From Diplonema papillatum (Eukaryota > Euglenozoa > Diplonemea > Diplonemida > Diplonemidae): a stretch of 64,000 bases of DNA. The position numbers and the translations under genes are program-made. The notes beneath the pieces are model-generated. The model saw only the letters and a program-made list of their open reading frames with translations. It did no database searches and was not told the origin of the DNA. Below are positions 52,852-62,641 of the stretch, piece after piece (within the stretch, counting starts at the first letter, position 1; each line of letters starts with the position of its first letter). The stretch spans positions 44,000 to 107,999 of the forward strand of contig JAPJBO010000777.1 in assembly GCA_030068145.1 (NCBI GenBank), written 5' to 3'.

Positions 52852-55092
52852 TCACATGATACAGCCCATGCAATAGTCCAAGTTGCACTTTACGCAGTGC
52901 CAGGAAGGGTGCACAGAGGCATTCCTTGCAGGTTGTCCTTCGTCGCTGAACCTGCATGCCCTCCTGTCGCAATACCACTTGCCCCTTGTTCTTTTTCTCA
53001 ACAAAGTTGAGCCGCCCTCCTCGGAGTCTTCGTCGCACTCCTCGCAGACCGGGGCTTCTTCGGCGCTCTCGCAAACTGTTTTCGAACCCAAGCTGGAGTC
53101 CGACGAGTCCGACGAGTCCGACGAGCGCTCCCGCTTTCTCTTTGGGGCTCTCTTACCCTTCGCGGCAGGCTTGCCTGCTGCTTTTCCAGTCTTTGCAGCA
53201 GGCTTACCTGCTGCCCTCTGCACTGCAGCTTTTGCAGCAGGCTTTCCTGCTTTTGGGGCAGGCTTCGCTGGTGCAGCAACCCTTGGTCCACTGCGGGACC
53301 GGCGTTGCTGTCCAGCTGCGGCATTGTCAGCCGCTGCCGCTGCTGCTGCAGCCGCCCTCTCCAAGATGACCTGTTGAGTGTAGGGACAGCCGTTGATGTT
53401 GTGGCCCTCCTCACGACACCGCTTGCAGCGTGGAGCCTGGCGGCGACGCTGAGCTCCTGGTGCGGCTGCGGCTCCCACGTTTTCTCCAGCAGATGGGATT
53501 CGGGCTTGTGCCCCTTGCCCTGCTCGTCGAGGAGCGGCATTGAGTGGTGGGAGAGTGTCATCCATCTCCCACTCGCTCTTCTCAAGTGGGACTACCCCAC
53601 GTGCGTATGCCATGATGTACGTGGCATACTTTAGATTGGCGCCGAGGAGTGTCAACGGGTCTTTGGCCAGGCTGTTGAGAACCCGACAGAGATGGCCACA
53701 CGGAATAGGCAGCAGCCTGGACTGTGCACAAGAGCACGTGTACAGGTTACTGTCGTTTTCTCCGTTGCCGGGTGCGGTCACACAAAACCGACGCCCCTTG
53801 GTGTTTTGGACCTCATACATGAGGCAACCGTTGGGGGCCATTCCGGTTTGTCGGAATGTCATCCGCTCAGCGTCCCTGACATTCTCTTTGACGCACTCGA
53901 ATGGAGTGCTGAGTGTGTCACGGCCATCAACGTTGGCCGCCGGCCTGTTCTTCACGAAGAAGCCAGCGACCTTCTTCCTGTACTCCTCAAACAAGTTAAG
54001 GATGTTGCCTTTTCGGCCATCCAAAAGAGACTTGTTGAAAGCCTCAGACACGTTGGAGCAGTAATGAGCGCGGCCGAAGCTCCGCTCTGGGTTCGCCACA
54101 GCCCGAGTTGCACCTTCAGGCAGGAAAGAATCCGCCCAGGTTTCCCGCGTTGAATCAAGGTACCGGTGGAGTGCATCGGCGACATCGGGGTGTGCTGCCT
54201 GAAAAGCTGCTTTCTCCAACTCGTAAACTTCCGAGTTCTCAGCAGTGGCCAACTCCCACACGTGGTTGTTGTAGGCTTGTGTCTTGAACTTGGTCTTGAC
54301 ATTGCCTTGCAGGTGGGCCACACAGGCTGCGTGCACAACCTGAGGGAAGACTCGAGACAGGACAGCACTCAACCCTGTCCTCCGGTCTGTTATCAGGGTG
54401 CACCCTGGCAAGTCACCGTAAACCCCTTTTACGTACCCGAGAAAAGTTTCCCAGGCGGTGTTCTGCTCGTTGACATAAGGGTAAACCCCCATTGCAAGTG
54501 GAAGAATGTGGGAGTCCGGGTCCACCGCTTGAATGCAGAGGAGATGCCCAGACATCTCGCCCTTCAAATGTGCTCCATCAGCCGACAAAAATGTCGGCTT
54601 CAGGGCTTCAAATCCTGCTTTGCTGCAGGAGAGGGCAACAAATGCGTGGGCAAAGCGCCCTTCCACCAGCTCTATGCGGGTCACTGACCCCGGGTTCTTT
54701 TCAACCAAGTGCGCGAAGTACGCACCCAGCTTCCTGTACCCCGATTCAGTACTTCCGTACTGTTCGTCAACGACGCGCTTTATAGCATCGTACGCGACTC
54801 GGTAAGTCACATCTGCGACACCGGTCTTGCTTTGGAAAGCGCTGGCGACGGCATTCGCCGAGACCTTTCCATCGGTAAGGATGAGATCTTTCATCTCTGT
54901 TCCCACCACCTTACTCAAGCATTTGACTGCCAGCGGCGTGATCTCGGTGCAGGAGTGCTGGACGTAGTCCGCACATTTCCAGACACCTGCCGTCTGCTTC
55001 CGGAAGGAGCAGTAAAAATCGCAGTGGTCCTCCCCGACCACCTTGTTGCACCTGTACATCAGAGCCTGACTATTTCTCTGTTGCACAAACAC
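52852..55092 (-). CDS. MULE transposase
   Basis: A 746-codon frame ending TGA; the first ATG is residue 12 (55059), and the frame is open upstream without an ATG, so the true start or a 5' exon is unresolved. Domains: N-terminal MuDR-type zinc DNA-binding part (MYRC...C...W...HSC, 10-50); DDE transposase with DGAHLKG near 172 and ITDRRTGL near 234, then the CVAHLQGN helix; SWIM finger CSC...CGH near 460; CCHC knuckle CKRCREEGHNINGC near 560. A Lys/Ala/Pro (AKPA) histone-H1-like stretch follows, and finally a cysteine cluster (CDRRAC...CVKCNLDYCMGC) resembling a ZZ finger. It would bind the terminal repeats and cut and paste the element. No stop or frameshift, so it may be active. Confidence 0.88.
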   Translation of the reverse strand: MFVQQRNSQALMYRCNKVVGEDHCDFYCSFRKQTAGVWKCADYVQHSCTEITPLAVKCLSKVVGTEMKDLILTDGKVSANAVASAFQSKTGVADVTYRVAYDAIKRVVDEQYGSTESGYRKLGAYFAHLVEKNPGSVTRIELVEGRFAHAFVALSCSKAGFEALKPTFLSADGAHLKGEMSGHLLCIQAVDPDSHILPLAMGVYPYVNEQNTAWETFLGYVKGVYGDLPGCTLITDRRTGLSAVLSRVFPQVVHAACVAHLQGNVKTKFKTQAYNNHVWELATAENSEVYELEKAAFQAAHPDVADALHRYLDSTRETWADSFLPEGATRAVANPERSFGRAHYCSNVSEAFNKSLLDGRKGNILNLFEEYRKKVAGFFVKNRPAANVDGRDTLSTPFECVKENVRDAERMTFRQTGMAPNGCLMYEVQNTKGRRFCVTAPGNGENDSNLYTCSCAQSRLLPIPCGHLCRVLNSLAKDPLTLLGANLKYATYIMAYARGVVPLEKSEWEMDDTLPPLNAAPRRAGQGAQARIPSAGENVGAAAAPGAQRRRQAPRCKRCREEGHNINGCPYTQQVILERAAAAAAAAADNAAAGQQRRSRSGPRVAAPAKPAPKAGKPAAKAAVQRAAGKPAAKTGKAAGKPAAKGKRAPKRKRERSSDSSDSSDSSLGSKTVCESAEEAPVCEECDEDSEEGGSTLLRKRTRGKWYCDRRACRFSDEGQPARNASVHPSWHCVKCNLDYCMGCIM

Positions 55093-55515
55093 AGCAGTAG
55101 CACAGCGTGGGCTGCTGCGTCGCAGGTTGCAAAAGTTGCTTCTGTATCCATTCAGCCTCTTGATCTTTGTTGACGTGTCGGTGTGATTCCTTTCCAGCAG
55201 GCAAAAAAAAGATGGGGAGGGGGTCCTGCTTTTTTAAAAGGTGGTGGTAATACAATGGGTTTTCATTCATTCATCCATTCGACTTTTTTTCTTGTCTTCG
55301 TCGACTCTACTTTATTGGTATCCTCCCAAAAAAACTTACACAATAAAGACAACAAAACCCCACATGGCGGTAACGACGTTAGCCTTAATCGGCTGGTGGC
55401 TGTGCACAACACCACACGACGGCGGCGACCGTGTGCATTCGTCTTTTTTTCTAACCTGTGGACCTGTCACTCGTGCGCGTGTCTCTTGGCGCAAATAGGC
55501 TAGTAACGCCTGACC
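55093..55515. other. Inner MULE sequence between transposase and LINE-B
   Basis: It may hold the transposase promoter or a 5' exon: a frame starting at ATG 55270 overlaps the transposase in another phase. No motif recognised. Confidence 0.4.
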
Positions 55516-55649
55516 TTTTTTTTTTTTTTTTTTTTTGGAGCGCGGGACACTGTACAAGCCATGTTAGTACAGCGGGGCTGCCGGTATCCGGTTGCTTCCG
55601 GAGCGGGAGCCCAAAAAAATGCTTCTTCAGCACACAGTGAACGCCAGTC

Positions 55650-58600
55650 TCACTGCGACCTGGGCTGGCCTGCTAGCGAGCAGGTCCGACCAGGTAAAAA
55701 AACCCGCGATGCAGTGACACTACCCCCTGCACCAGGGTGGACCGCTTCGTCCGGTCGCGCCCCGCCAGATGAAATGACTATTCTTGCCACCCCCTGGGCT
55801 ACTTGAAAGCTCAATTGGTGGAAGAAGTCCTGGCAGGCGGCCGAAGCGGTCCGGTCTTCACGGAGGGCGCTTTTGCGAGCTATTTGCCGCAACTCCGTGA
55901 GTGCTCCAGGACACCACGCTCCGAAGGTGTCCACGACTAGCGGGACAGCGAGCCATTCCCGAGGGTTTGGCTCGTTGTCTATTATGCCGCGGTACTTACC
56001 TTCTTTAACAGCTGTTGCGTAGGCTGTCGCCGCCCCCCCTGGCTTCTCCGCCGCCCGCTTAGCGTACTGGGGGTTCGAAGGCTGCAGGGGGAAGGTGACG
56101 GCGACGTCCAGCACAACGGTGGTGCCGTCCCGGACATAGCTGATGTCCGGGCGCTTCCGCTCCGTGTTCGAAAACACGGGGCGCTCGACCGCCGGGGCCA
56201 GCAAGCCACGGCGGGCGAAGTCAGCGATGACATCGCGGAGTGCGTTGTGCATTCTCGTCCGGCGCCCGCCGGAGAAGCAACTTCGCGCATGCACTCCGTC
56301 GACGTCTGCCGAGCCTGTCCCGCAGAGGCGACAGATGCTCGGCATGGGGGCGATGGGCAGCCCCAGCCGAAGCCGGATGGCCACTGCGAGCTCCGCGGGA
56401 GAAAGCCACAGCCTGGGGTCCGCCTCCGCGTTGCCATAAAGCCAAGCGGACGCATGTTGGGCGGAGCAGCTTTGGATCCGCGCCCGGACTTGGACCTGCT
56501 TCAGAGCCAGCGCCGACCCTTGAAGCCGGCCTGACCTGCCCAGCTCCTCAGTCATCGAGATAAGGAGGGCCTTGCGTCGCTCGTCATGAACTGTCGCGGA
56601 CCACACTTTCTGTCCACGTCCCCCGTAGTTATCCCGTGCCTGCAGAACGTTCTGGATCTTCTCCAAAACGGATTCGAAGGGTGCAAGGCGCGGGTCTTCG
56701 AGGGACGCTAGGAAAGTGTCGTCCTCGTCCAGAAGCATGGCGTGCGGCAGCACGTAGGGGGTCACCAGGGACGGGAGGCAAGCCTCGCCGTCAAAGGTAG
56801 CCGCGATGTGCGCGATCGCCGCTGTGTCGGCGCAGGAGTGCAGGCCCAGGCCACCGAGCCTGACGGGAAGGGAAGCCAGAGCCCAGGCGGAAGCGTCCGT
56901 CTCGATGCCCGTGATCGTCGCCAGGCAAGACTGCGTGGCCTGATCGATGCACGCGAAGTCGAAGACAGCCCCCACAGCGCGCATGAGGTGGACGACGCTG
57001 ACGAAGCCGGCGCAGAACTTCAGCAGAGTCAGAGCCACATGTGCGTCGGGGAGGGAGGCTATCATCCGCATCTTCCGCTCGGCGCTCTTGGCCGCTTCCT
57101 CCACGAAGGCGCGCATCGTCTCGGGGGAACCGCAGGGGACGCCGAGGTGCTGGATATCGTCCAGCGGAAAAGTCTCGATGCCTTGCAGGGCCTCGGGGAT
57201 TGTGGCGCCGGGGGCAACGGACAGCCTGCACTTCCCCCGGTTCAGACTGAGCCCGACCGCGGCCGCTCTGTCCTCGAAGCCCTGCAGCCAGTGACCGAGG
57301 GTGTCGAGCTCACCCCCAGCCGCCCCGTCGTCCAGGAAGAACGTCAGGAGGTCAAGCCCCGCCTGGCTCAGCGCGCCATCCGTGGCCCTCGGGGCCGCCG
57401 GGGACCCCACCGGCGGCGGCGGTGGCACCGCTGGGTCCCCCGAACCTGGGGCCTGAGCCGGTTCTGGAGGGGTGGGCCGCCCCCCGGCGGCATCGAGAGG
57501 CTCCGGCTGGCCGAGCGACGCGGGGGCGGACTCGACGGGCGCCTGCGACGAAGCCGGGGCCGCCGGGACGGGTGGCTGCTCTCCGGGGTTCGGCGGCACG
57601 ACGACATCGTGCATGACGAGGCTGAAGAGCAGCGGTCCCAAGGGGTCCCCTTGTTGGACTCCGCACTGGGAGGAGATACCCCGGTCGCCCACCACAAGCG
57701 CGGAGTGTTTCTCGTACGCCGCTAGTGCGTACCCCAACAGCTGGGGGGCGTGTCGGTTGACACTGCAGATGATCGCTTCCCGCCGCAGCGTGTTGAAGGC
57801 GTTCGCGAAGTCGATCTGCAGGATGCCCCTGTCGACCACGTCCCTGTCGCGGTACAGGGCCGCAACCCTGCGGATGGCGTGCACGCCAGCGTCGGCCCCC
57901 GCCTTAACGCTGACTCCGACTTGCCCACTCCGCAGAAGGACGTTCGCTCCCAGGTCCTTGATCGCCCGGTCGGAAGCGAGGACCTTGCCGGCCACCCGTC
58001 GCAGGATCTCTCCACACGCAATGGGCCTGATCCCGCCGGACTTCTTGACCAGCGGAACTAGCCTCGCCCCGAAGAGGTACGGTCGGGCGGCTGAAGCCAC
58101 TCTGCCGGAAGAGAGGGCCCAGACGGCGTCCGCCACTGCCTCTTTGAACGACCCGGAGACGTCCCACAGGTCGAGCAGGTGCTGCGCAGAGAGGCCGGAC
58201 GGCCCAGCGGCGGTGCCCTTCGGCATCTTCTTCAGCACGCGGCGGATAACGCCCGGGGAGGGCCTCGCTACGGCCACGGGCCGCAAGCTGCGGTCGTCAG
58301 GCAACTCGGGGGCAGGGGGGTGCAGCTCCCTCAGGGCCGCCAGCGTGGCGTCGTCCGCCGGCGCAGTCTGCGCCGCGGAAAGCGCAGAGACGGCCCGCGA
58401 GTAGCATCGGTCGCGGGCCCGCCGGAGGACCTGCCGCACGGTGGCCCCGTCCAGGTCGTCCACGGACTCGACGTCCGTTTGCAGCTCGAGCCTGTTATCG
58501 GCGTCGTCTGCGACCGGGTAGGCTCGCCGGCGCGCGCGGCGATCGCCCTTCCCGGCTGAGACGGCCCGGGCCTCAGCCCACAGGGTCTCCAGCTGCCCCG

Positions 58601-60194
58601 CCCTCCAGAGGCGGACGCGGCGACGGAGGGCCTCCGTCACCGCTTTCCGCCCCCCCCGGTGGGTAGCCGAGAGGACGAGGGGGGCGAAGGCGTAAGCCCG
58701 CAGCCACCCGGCATCATCGGTGGCTGCCCTGAGCACGGTCTCGAAGAGAGCTGAGACCTGCGGCTTCGCGGCCGCCGGCACCCGCTCCAGGGTGCGAATG
58801 CCGGCAGTCGCGACCTCCTCGAACGAGAAGGGGATTGCGCCCCCTTGTTGTCCGTCCCGGCCTGCGGCACTGGGAGCGCCCCCGGATGGCTCCACGGGAG
58901 TCCGAGGCGGGACTGCCGCTGGCTCCCTCCCACCGGCCACGGCCTCCCGGTAGGCCCTGGAGCAGGGGCACCACATTCGGTGTCTCCCCCTCCGTTCCCC
59001 GGTCGTGCGGCAGATGCACACCGGCGCCGGTGCCCTCTGCGACCCCGCTGCGCTCTGCCGACCGGCCGCGCCCGGCCCCGTGCTGGCCGGCGCCGGTTCG
59101 GCGACCGTGGGGGCCGGGTCCTGGGCGTCGCTGACCGCCGGTCCTGGGTTGGGGTGGATGTCCCCATCCACGCAGAGATCATCTCCACCCCGCCCACGCG
59201 AAAGGACACAGACGGTCGCGGAGCTGCAGCCCCCCGAGGGGCCCCCCGGCAGCGGCCCCGGGTGGCGCTGGACGTCCCCGTCATCGCAGGGGTCGTCCCC
59301 CCCCCTCCCCAGGGAGACGTGCGTGTGCGGGGGCACCGGGGCGTGAGCGGCCCGGACGCTGTCCGGGAAGAGGACAGGCGTCAGGGACGCGGAGGACGAA
59401 GCCGGGGGACTTCGCCTCGCCGCCGTGCCTCTCCCCCGGCCGGCCGATGCTGGGGCCGGTCCTGGAGGGCTGCGCCGCCCAACCGCCAGCCGAGCGGCCA
59501 AGGCCCGGGCCGCCGCCGCTATACCCAAGCCCCGGCCTCGCCCCATCCCGGCGAGCGGCTTCCGCCTGACGGAGGCCGGAGTCCCCACTGGCGACCGAGA
59601 CGCCGGGCGCTTAGCAGGGGTCCCCGGTGTTCCGCAAACCGCGTTCAGCAAGTCCTGGCAAGCTTGGCTGACGGGTGGGCGCGGGTCCGGCGAGCCGGCT
59701 GCCCCCGCCGGGGTGTGAGCGTCGCCGGCCGTCCAAGCGGCGGGGGTCGCCGTCCCCAACGGTCCTCCCGGTCCCGGCGCGGGGGGACTGGGGCACGGGA
59801 GCTGCGCCCCCTCCCAAGCACTGCCCCCTGTCGGGGACGACGCTTCCGGCGGTATGCCCCACGTTAGGCCGGAAGGGGGCGTTTCCCACCCGGCGAGGGG
59901 GTCATCGGCGCTGTGGGGCTGCTTGCGGCGCCTGGCCGCCGGCGTGTCGACCGGTGAGCGCGACGCCGGGCGTTTGTCGCCGGGGGCCAAGCCAGCCCCC
60001 GAAGCACCGGGCTCGGCCCCCGGGGACGGGCCGTTCCGGGCAGGCCCGGCCTCCGCGACCGGCGGCAAGAAGCCCCCCTCTCCGGGGCTGGCTTCCGCTG
60101 GGGTCGCGGCCCGGCCGGACCTGTCGTTCGCGGCCGACCCGTTCCCGAGGCCGGCCTCCGAGGGTGCCTCCGGTAGCCCCGGTTCGGCGCTCGC
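55650..60194 (-). CDS. LINE-B polyprotein (2A-like motifs, RT, RLE)
   Basis: The frame is open from the 5' truncation point to TGA (about 1,500 codons; no ATG in the first part). It has two KRPASRSP motifs, two 2A-like motifs, and a zinc motif CICR...H..WC. The RT follows (KKMPKGTAAGPSG, GIRPIACGEILRR, LQIDFANAFNTL, CGVQQGDPLGPLL, FFLDD in place of YLDD). Then come CRLCG...H...C and the endonuclease RPDISYVRDGTTVVLDV. Catalytic residues appear intact. Phe instead of Tyr before LDD is tolerated in some reverse transcriptases. Loss of the start codon probably makes this copy non-autonomous unless translation starts at an internal ATG. Confidence 0.87.
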   Translation of the reverse strand, partial: ASAEPGLPEAPSEAGLGNGSAANDRSGRAATPAEASPGEGGFLPPVAEAGPARNGPSPGAEPGASGAGLAPGDKRPASRSPVDTPAARRRKQPHSADDPLAGWETPPSGLTWGIPPEASSPTGGSAWEGAQLPCPSPPAPGPGGPLGTATPAAWTAGDAHTPAGAAGSPDPRPPVSQACQDLLNAVCGTPGTPAKRPASRSPVGTPASVRRKPLAGMGRGRGLGIAAAARALAARLAVGRRSPPGPAPASAGRGRGTAARRSPPASSSASLTPVLFPDSVRAAHAPVPPHTHVSLGRGGDDPCDDGDVQRHPGPLPGGPSGGCSSATVCVLSRGRGGDDLCVDGDIHPNPGPAVSDAQDPAPTVAEPAPASTGPGAAGRQSAAGSQRAPAPVCICRTTGERRGRHRMWCPCSRAYREAVAGGREPAAVPPRTPVEPSGGAPSAAGRDGQQGGAIPFSFEEVATAGIRTLERVPAAAKPQVSALFETVLRAATDDAGWLRAYAFAPLVLSATHRGGRKAVTEALRRRVRLWRAGQLETLWAEARAVSAGKGDRRARRRAYPVADDADNRLELQTDVESVDDLDGATVRQVLRRARDRCYSRAVSALSAAQTAPADDATLAALRELHPPAPELPDDRSLRPVAVARPSPGVIRRVLKKMPKGTAAGPSGLSAQHLLDLWDVSGSFKEAVADAVWALSSGRVASAARPYLFGARLVPLVKKSGGIRPIACGEILRRVAGKVLASDRAIKDLGANVLLRSGQVGVSVKAGADAGVHAIRRVAALYRDRDVVDRGILQIDFANAFNTLRREAIICSVNRHAPQLLGYALAAYEKHSALVVGDRGISSQCGVQQGDPLGPLLFSLVMHDVVVPPNPGEQPPVPAAPASSQAPVESAPASLGQPEPLDAAGGRPTPPEPAQAPGSGDPAVPPPPPVGSPAAPRATDGALSQAGLDLLTFFLDDGAAGGELDTLGHWLQGFEDRAAAVGLSLNRGKCRLSVAPGATIPEALQGIETFPLDDIQHLGVPCGSPETMRAFVEEAAKSAERKMRMIASLPDAHVALTLLKFCAGFVSVVHLMRAVGAVFDFACIDQATQSCLATITGIETDASAWALASLPVRLGGLGLHSCADTAAIAHIAATFDGEACLPSLVTPYVLPHAMLLDEDDTFLASLEDPRLAPFESVLEKIQNVLQARDNYGGRGQKVWSATVHDERRKALLISMTEELGRSGRLQGSALALKQVQVRARIQSCSAQHASAWLYGNAEADPRLWLSPAELAVAIRLRLGLPIAPMPSICRLCGTGSADVDGVHARSCFSGGRRTRMHNALRDVIADFARRGLLAPAVERPVFSNTERKRPDISYVRDGTTVVLDVAVTFPLQPSNPQYAKRAAEKPGGAATAYATAVKEGKYRGIIDNEPNPREWLAVPLVVDTFGAWCPGALTELRQIARKSALREDRTASAACQDFFHQLSFQVAQGVARIVISSGGARPDEAVHPGAGGSVTASRVFLPGRTCSLAGQPRSQ
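59139..59279 (-). other. Tandem 2A-like motifs in LINE-B
   Basis: First GDVQRHPGP (59253-59279), second GDIHPNPGP (59139-59165), each preceded by GRGGDDxCxD as in LINE-A. The same pairing of a degenerate and a canonical NPGP motif is kept in both copies. Confidence 0.72.
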
Positions 60195-60209
60195 TTTTTT
60201 TTTTTTTTT

Positions 60210-61521
60210 GAAGTATAGAGCTCACTAGGACAACAAACGGAGGCTGGGCCTTAGCCTTTTGAGAGGGAAACATCGGGAACATGAATGTACCTGGCCATCC
60301 TTTAGCTCCGTTAGGTCGGGAGGAGGAACGGTTTCCGGGGTGCCTTGTTGTCGGCTCCGGTTAGAAGTCCGGTTGGGGAGCTTCTTTCTGGCTCGTGCCG
60401 TGGCCCGAGAGGGGAAGCTCAGGGAGGGAATGCTGGAGCAGTTGCACGCTCTTTCGTTTTTCTTGGGGGTGGTTTCCTCCCCGTGTGTCGCCTCTTGCTG
60501 TGGTTTGCTTGGGGCTTCTCTGCTGTTTTCGTGCGGTTCTGCCCCAGCATTCTCGTTTTTCGCACGAGCGCTGCGGCGGAGTGGGGAGGAAGTGATGGAT
60601 GTAAGAGATGGAATGTGAAAACGGGAAAAAGGAGTAGATAAGAGGAAAAAGAAGGAATGATTAAATGATGATGGGATGATGAGGCGTAGAGGAGGGTGTG
60701 ATTGGTAGAGCAATAGCGGAGACAAAAAAAAAAAAAAATTAAATTAAATAAAAAAAAAGGGTTTCAAACGTACTGTCGCCTTAGAGAGGCACATAGTACG
60801 AGTGACATAGAAGGGAAGGAAATAGGGGGGTGTCGCTTATCTTTAGGGCGGTTTGTGCCTCTGCTTTGCTGTTTTGACACTGCTTTTCCTCTCATCATGC
60901 TGAGATTGTTGTGGTGCCCCCGAGAGCGTCAGTCTTGTGATATTTATGATGTTAAAAGTAATAAAATCAACAATAAGAAAAGAATGGGTTGCGGGGACGG
61001 GGGCGAGGAGGGGATGAAGGGGGGAAGTCAATTAGGCCTGTTCCAGACGCGGCTCTTCTGAGCAGCGGATGGACGGTGCTTATTTTTCATTCATTCATTC
61101 TTCTGTGCACCAATAACTAACGCATTTGACCGTCAACTGATGTGTGCAATTAGTTGTTAGCGACTCCTGCCACCGCCCCCCCCTTCGTCCTGAATACAAT
61201 CAGATAAGAAGCACCAACCTAGCACGAGCCTTTGCGGCCGTGCAACTTGAAGGAAAAACACCCGAAACAACAGCATATGAGAAATGAAACAATGACAACC
61301 CCAGAGAGTTCGGGAACGACCCACTGCAACCCTGGGAAAGAAATAATTGCGCTAAACTGAAACAATAGACGCGGTAAAGCACCCCCCTAGCCTACTACAA
61401 GCAACCTAGCCCACCTCAACCTAGCCTGTGCCTTGTGCGGCACATTGTGTCTAACCTGCGTGGCATGTTACTTGACAGTAACACGGCCCAGTAAAGCCGT
61501 TCCCGCCGAGCGGGCGTCAAC
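60210..61521. other. Inner MULE internal sequence, no gene seen
   Basis: It contains the short dispersed repeat shared with kinesin intron 1 (60541-60592) and an A/T-rich simple-sequence stretch at 60724-60761. Several short frames lack domains. It ends in an A16 tract (61522-61537). Confidence 0.5.
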
Positions 61522-61537
61522 AAAAAAAAAAAAAAAA

Positions 61538-61750
61538 GTGCAGGGGGTAGTGTCACTGCATCGCGGGGTTTTTTTACCTGGTCGGACCTGCTTGCTAGCA
61601 GGCCAGCCCAGGTCGCAGTGAGACTGGCGTTCACTGTGTGCTGAAGAAGCATTTTTTTGGGCTCCCGCTCCGGAAGCAACCGGATACCGGCAGCCCCGCT
61701 GTACTAACATGTCGAGTACAGTGTCCCGCGCTCCAAAAAAAAAAAAAAAA
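61538..61750 (+). mobile_element. LINE-C, tail-only copy of the RLE-type LINE
   Basis: 213 bp matching the 3' UTR of LINE-A/B, starting GTGCAGGGGGTAG just after the stop-codon region and ending in A16 (61735-61750). It is in opposite orientation to LINE-B. It too starts directly after an A16 tract. Confidence 0.9.
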
Positions 61751-61773
61751 TTCTTCGATTCATCACGAAGGAG

Positions 61774-61836
61774 TGCAGTGGTCAGTGGCTCTGCCGTCAG
61801 AGCTAAGGGTTCTGGGTTCAATTCCCGCCCGAGACA
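61774..61836 (+). other. tRNA-like sequence
   Basis: It has an anticodon-arm-like hairpin (GCTCT...AGAGC) and a perfect B box GGGTTCAATTCCC. A full cloverleaf does not form, so it is a tRNA relic or SINE head. It lies in the interval 61751-62189, which otherwise holds GAGTC-rich inverted repeats (61880-61915). Confidence 0.45.
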
Positions 61837-62189
61837 TTTCAGGCCCAGCAATTTTCCGCAGCCGCTCTCAGACTCTGAGTCTCATTCAAGAGTCGTTCAA
61901 GACTCATTGAGTCCAGCTGCCTGTGGTGTTGGGCGACTCTGATCTCTCGGCGGTGTATTTGATTCTTACTTAGATTCTCACTCAGGAGTAACAGTACTGT
62001 AGTGCGCACACTGACCATTAAGGCACGGTGCTGGGCCGCAGTGGGCGTGGTCCAACCAGCAGCACCCACGCCGTGCGTGGCAGCGGCCGGGGAAGGGGGT
62101 CCCTAAAAAAAACGGAAAAAAAGCGGAAACTACAGTTTCTATGCATTATTTTGGCATTTTTGGGGTCCCCCCGGGGGTTTTCAAGGGTG

Positions 62190-62340
62190 TGTACTATAAT
62201 GGGTAACTCTAAGGAAACATGTACTATAATGGGCAACTCTAAGGAAACATGTACTATCTTGGGTAACTCTAAGAGGTATGTACTATAATGGGTAACTCTA
62301 AGAAAGTGTGTACTATGTGTACTATAATGGGAAATGACCC
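62190..62340 (-). repeat. Inner MULE right terminal region
   Basis: About five sub-repeats in inverted orientation to 51944-52265, ending GGGAAATGACCC directly before the duplicated GGCTGACAG. Confidence 0.92.
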
Positions 62341-62349
62341 GGCTGACAG
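62341..62349. repeat. Target duplication of inner MULE, right
   Basis: GGCTGACAG, matching 51935-51943. Confidence 0.92.
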
Positions 62350-62631
62350 CTATGCCCGGTGACAGCCCATTGTCCATCGTCCAAAATGTGGATGTCACCG
62401 TCACAACGCAGAGGAAGGTCTGAAGGTCGTGAGTTCGAGTCCTGCATGTGACACTTTTTCGGGTTCAAAAACAGCCAATCCCGCAAGTGACACTTTTTGA
62501 GGCACCGAATGGGCAAATCTAAGAAAACCGTGCTGTAATGGGCACTCGAAAACACCGAATGGGCAAATCTAAGGAAGACCGTGCTGTAATGGGCAAATCT
62601 AGCAAAACCGTGCTGTAATGGGCACCAGCCC
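62350..62631 (-). repeat. Outer MULE right TIR
   Basis: Reverse complement of 50318-50600 with few differences. On the plus strand it carries a B-box-like GAGTTCGAGTCC (62431) followed by TTTTT (62454), a polymerase III-like arrangement. The A box is weak. Confidence 0.92.
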
Positions 62632-62641
62632 GCTGGTTCGC
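62632..62641. repeat. Target duplication of outer MULE, right
   Basis: GCTGGTTCGC, matching 50308-50317. Confidence 0.93.

Larger units (their letters stand above)
55516..60194 (-). mobile_element. LINE-B, RLE-type LINE inside the inner MULE
   Basis: The 3' end is a 21-nt poly(A) (T run 55516-55536) after GTGTCCCGCGCTCC, as in LINE-A. The 5' end joins a 15-nt A tract (T run 60195-60209), beyond which sequence is unrelated. It is 4.68 kb and truncated at the 5' end relative to LINE-A. It belongs to the same family as the LINE that was split by the MULE, but is clearly diverged from it. Confidence 0.9.
51944..62340. mobile_element. Inner MULE, transposase-bearing (10.4 kb with nested LINEs)
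   Basis: The ends GAGTCAATACCCAAGATAG and (reverse complement of right end) GGGTCATTTCCCATTATAG agree at most positions. Both lead into arrays of a roughly 31-bp sub-repeat (CCCATTATAGTACATGTTTC). A 9-bp duplication flanks it. It contains the MULE transposase, LINE-B and LINE-C; without the LINEs it is about 5.5 kb. Its terminal sub-repeats are related to those of the outer MULE, so one family member jumped into another. Confidence 0.9.
50318..62631. mobile_element. Outer MULE, non-autonomous, split by the inner MULE
   Basis: The ends are perfect inverted repeats for the first 19 bp (GGGCTGGTGCCCATTACAG) and are flanked by the 10-bp duplication. Removing the inner MULE (51944-62340) and one 9-bp duplication leaves about 1.9 kb with inverted repeats of about 400 bp and no transposase. 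The termini contain CCCATTACAGCACGGTTTT sub-repeats. Internal frames (50830-51390) have no recognised domain, so I cannot say whether it carries captured host sequence. Confidence 0.9.

Noticed and set aside
52852-55092. Domesticated (FAR1-like) host transcription factor
   Set aside because: It sits between matching inverted ends with a 9-bp target duplication, so it is the transposase of a mobile element.
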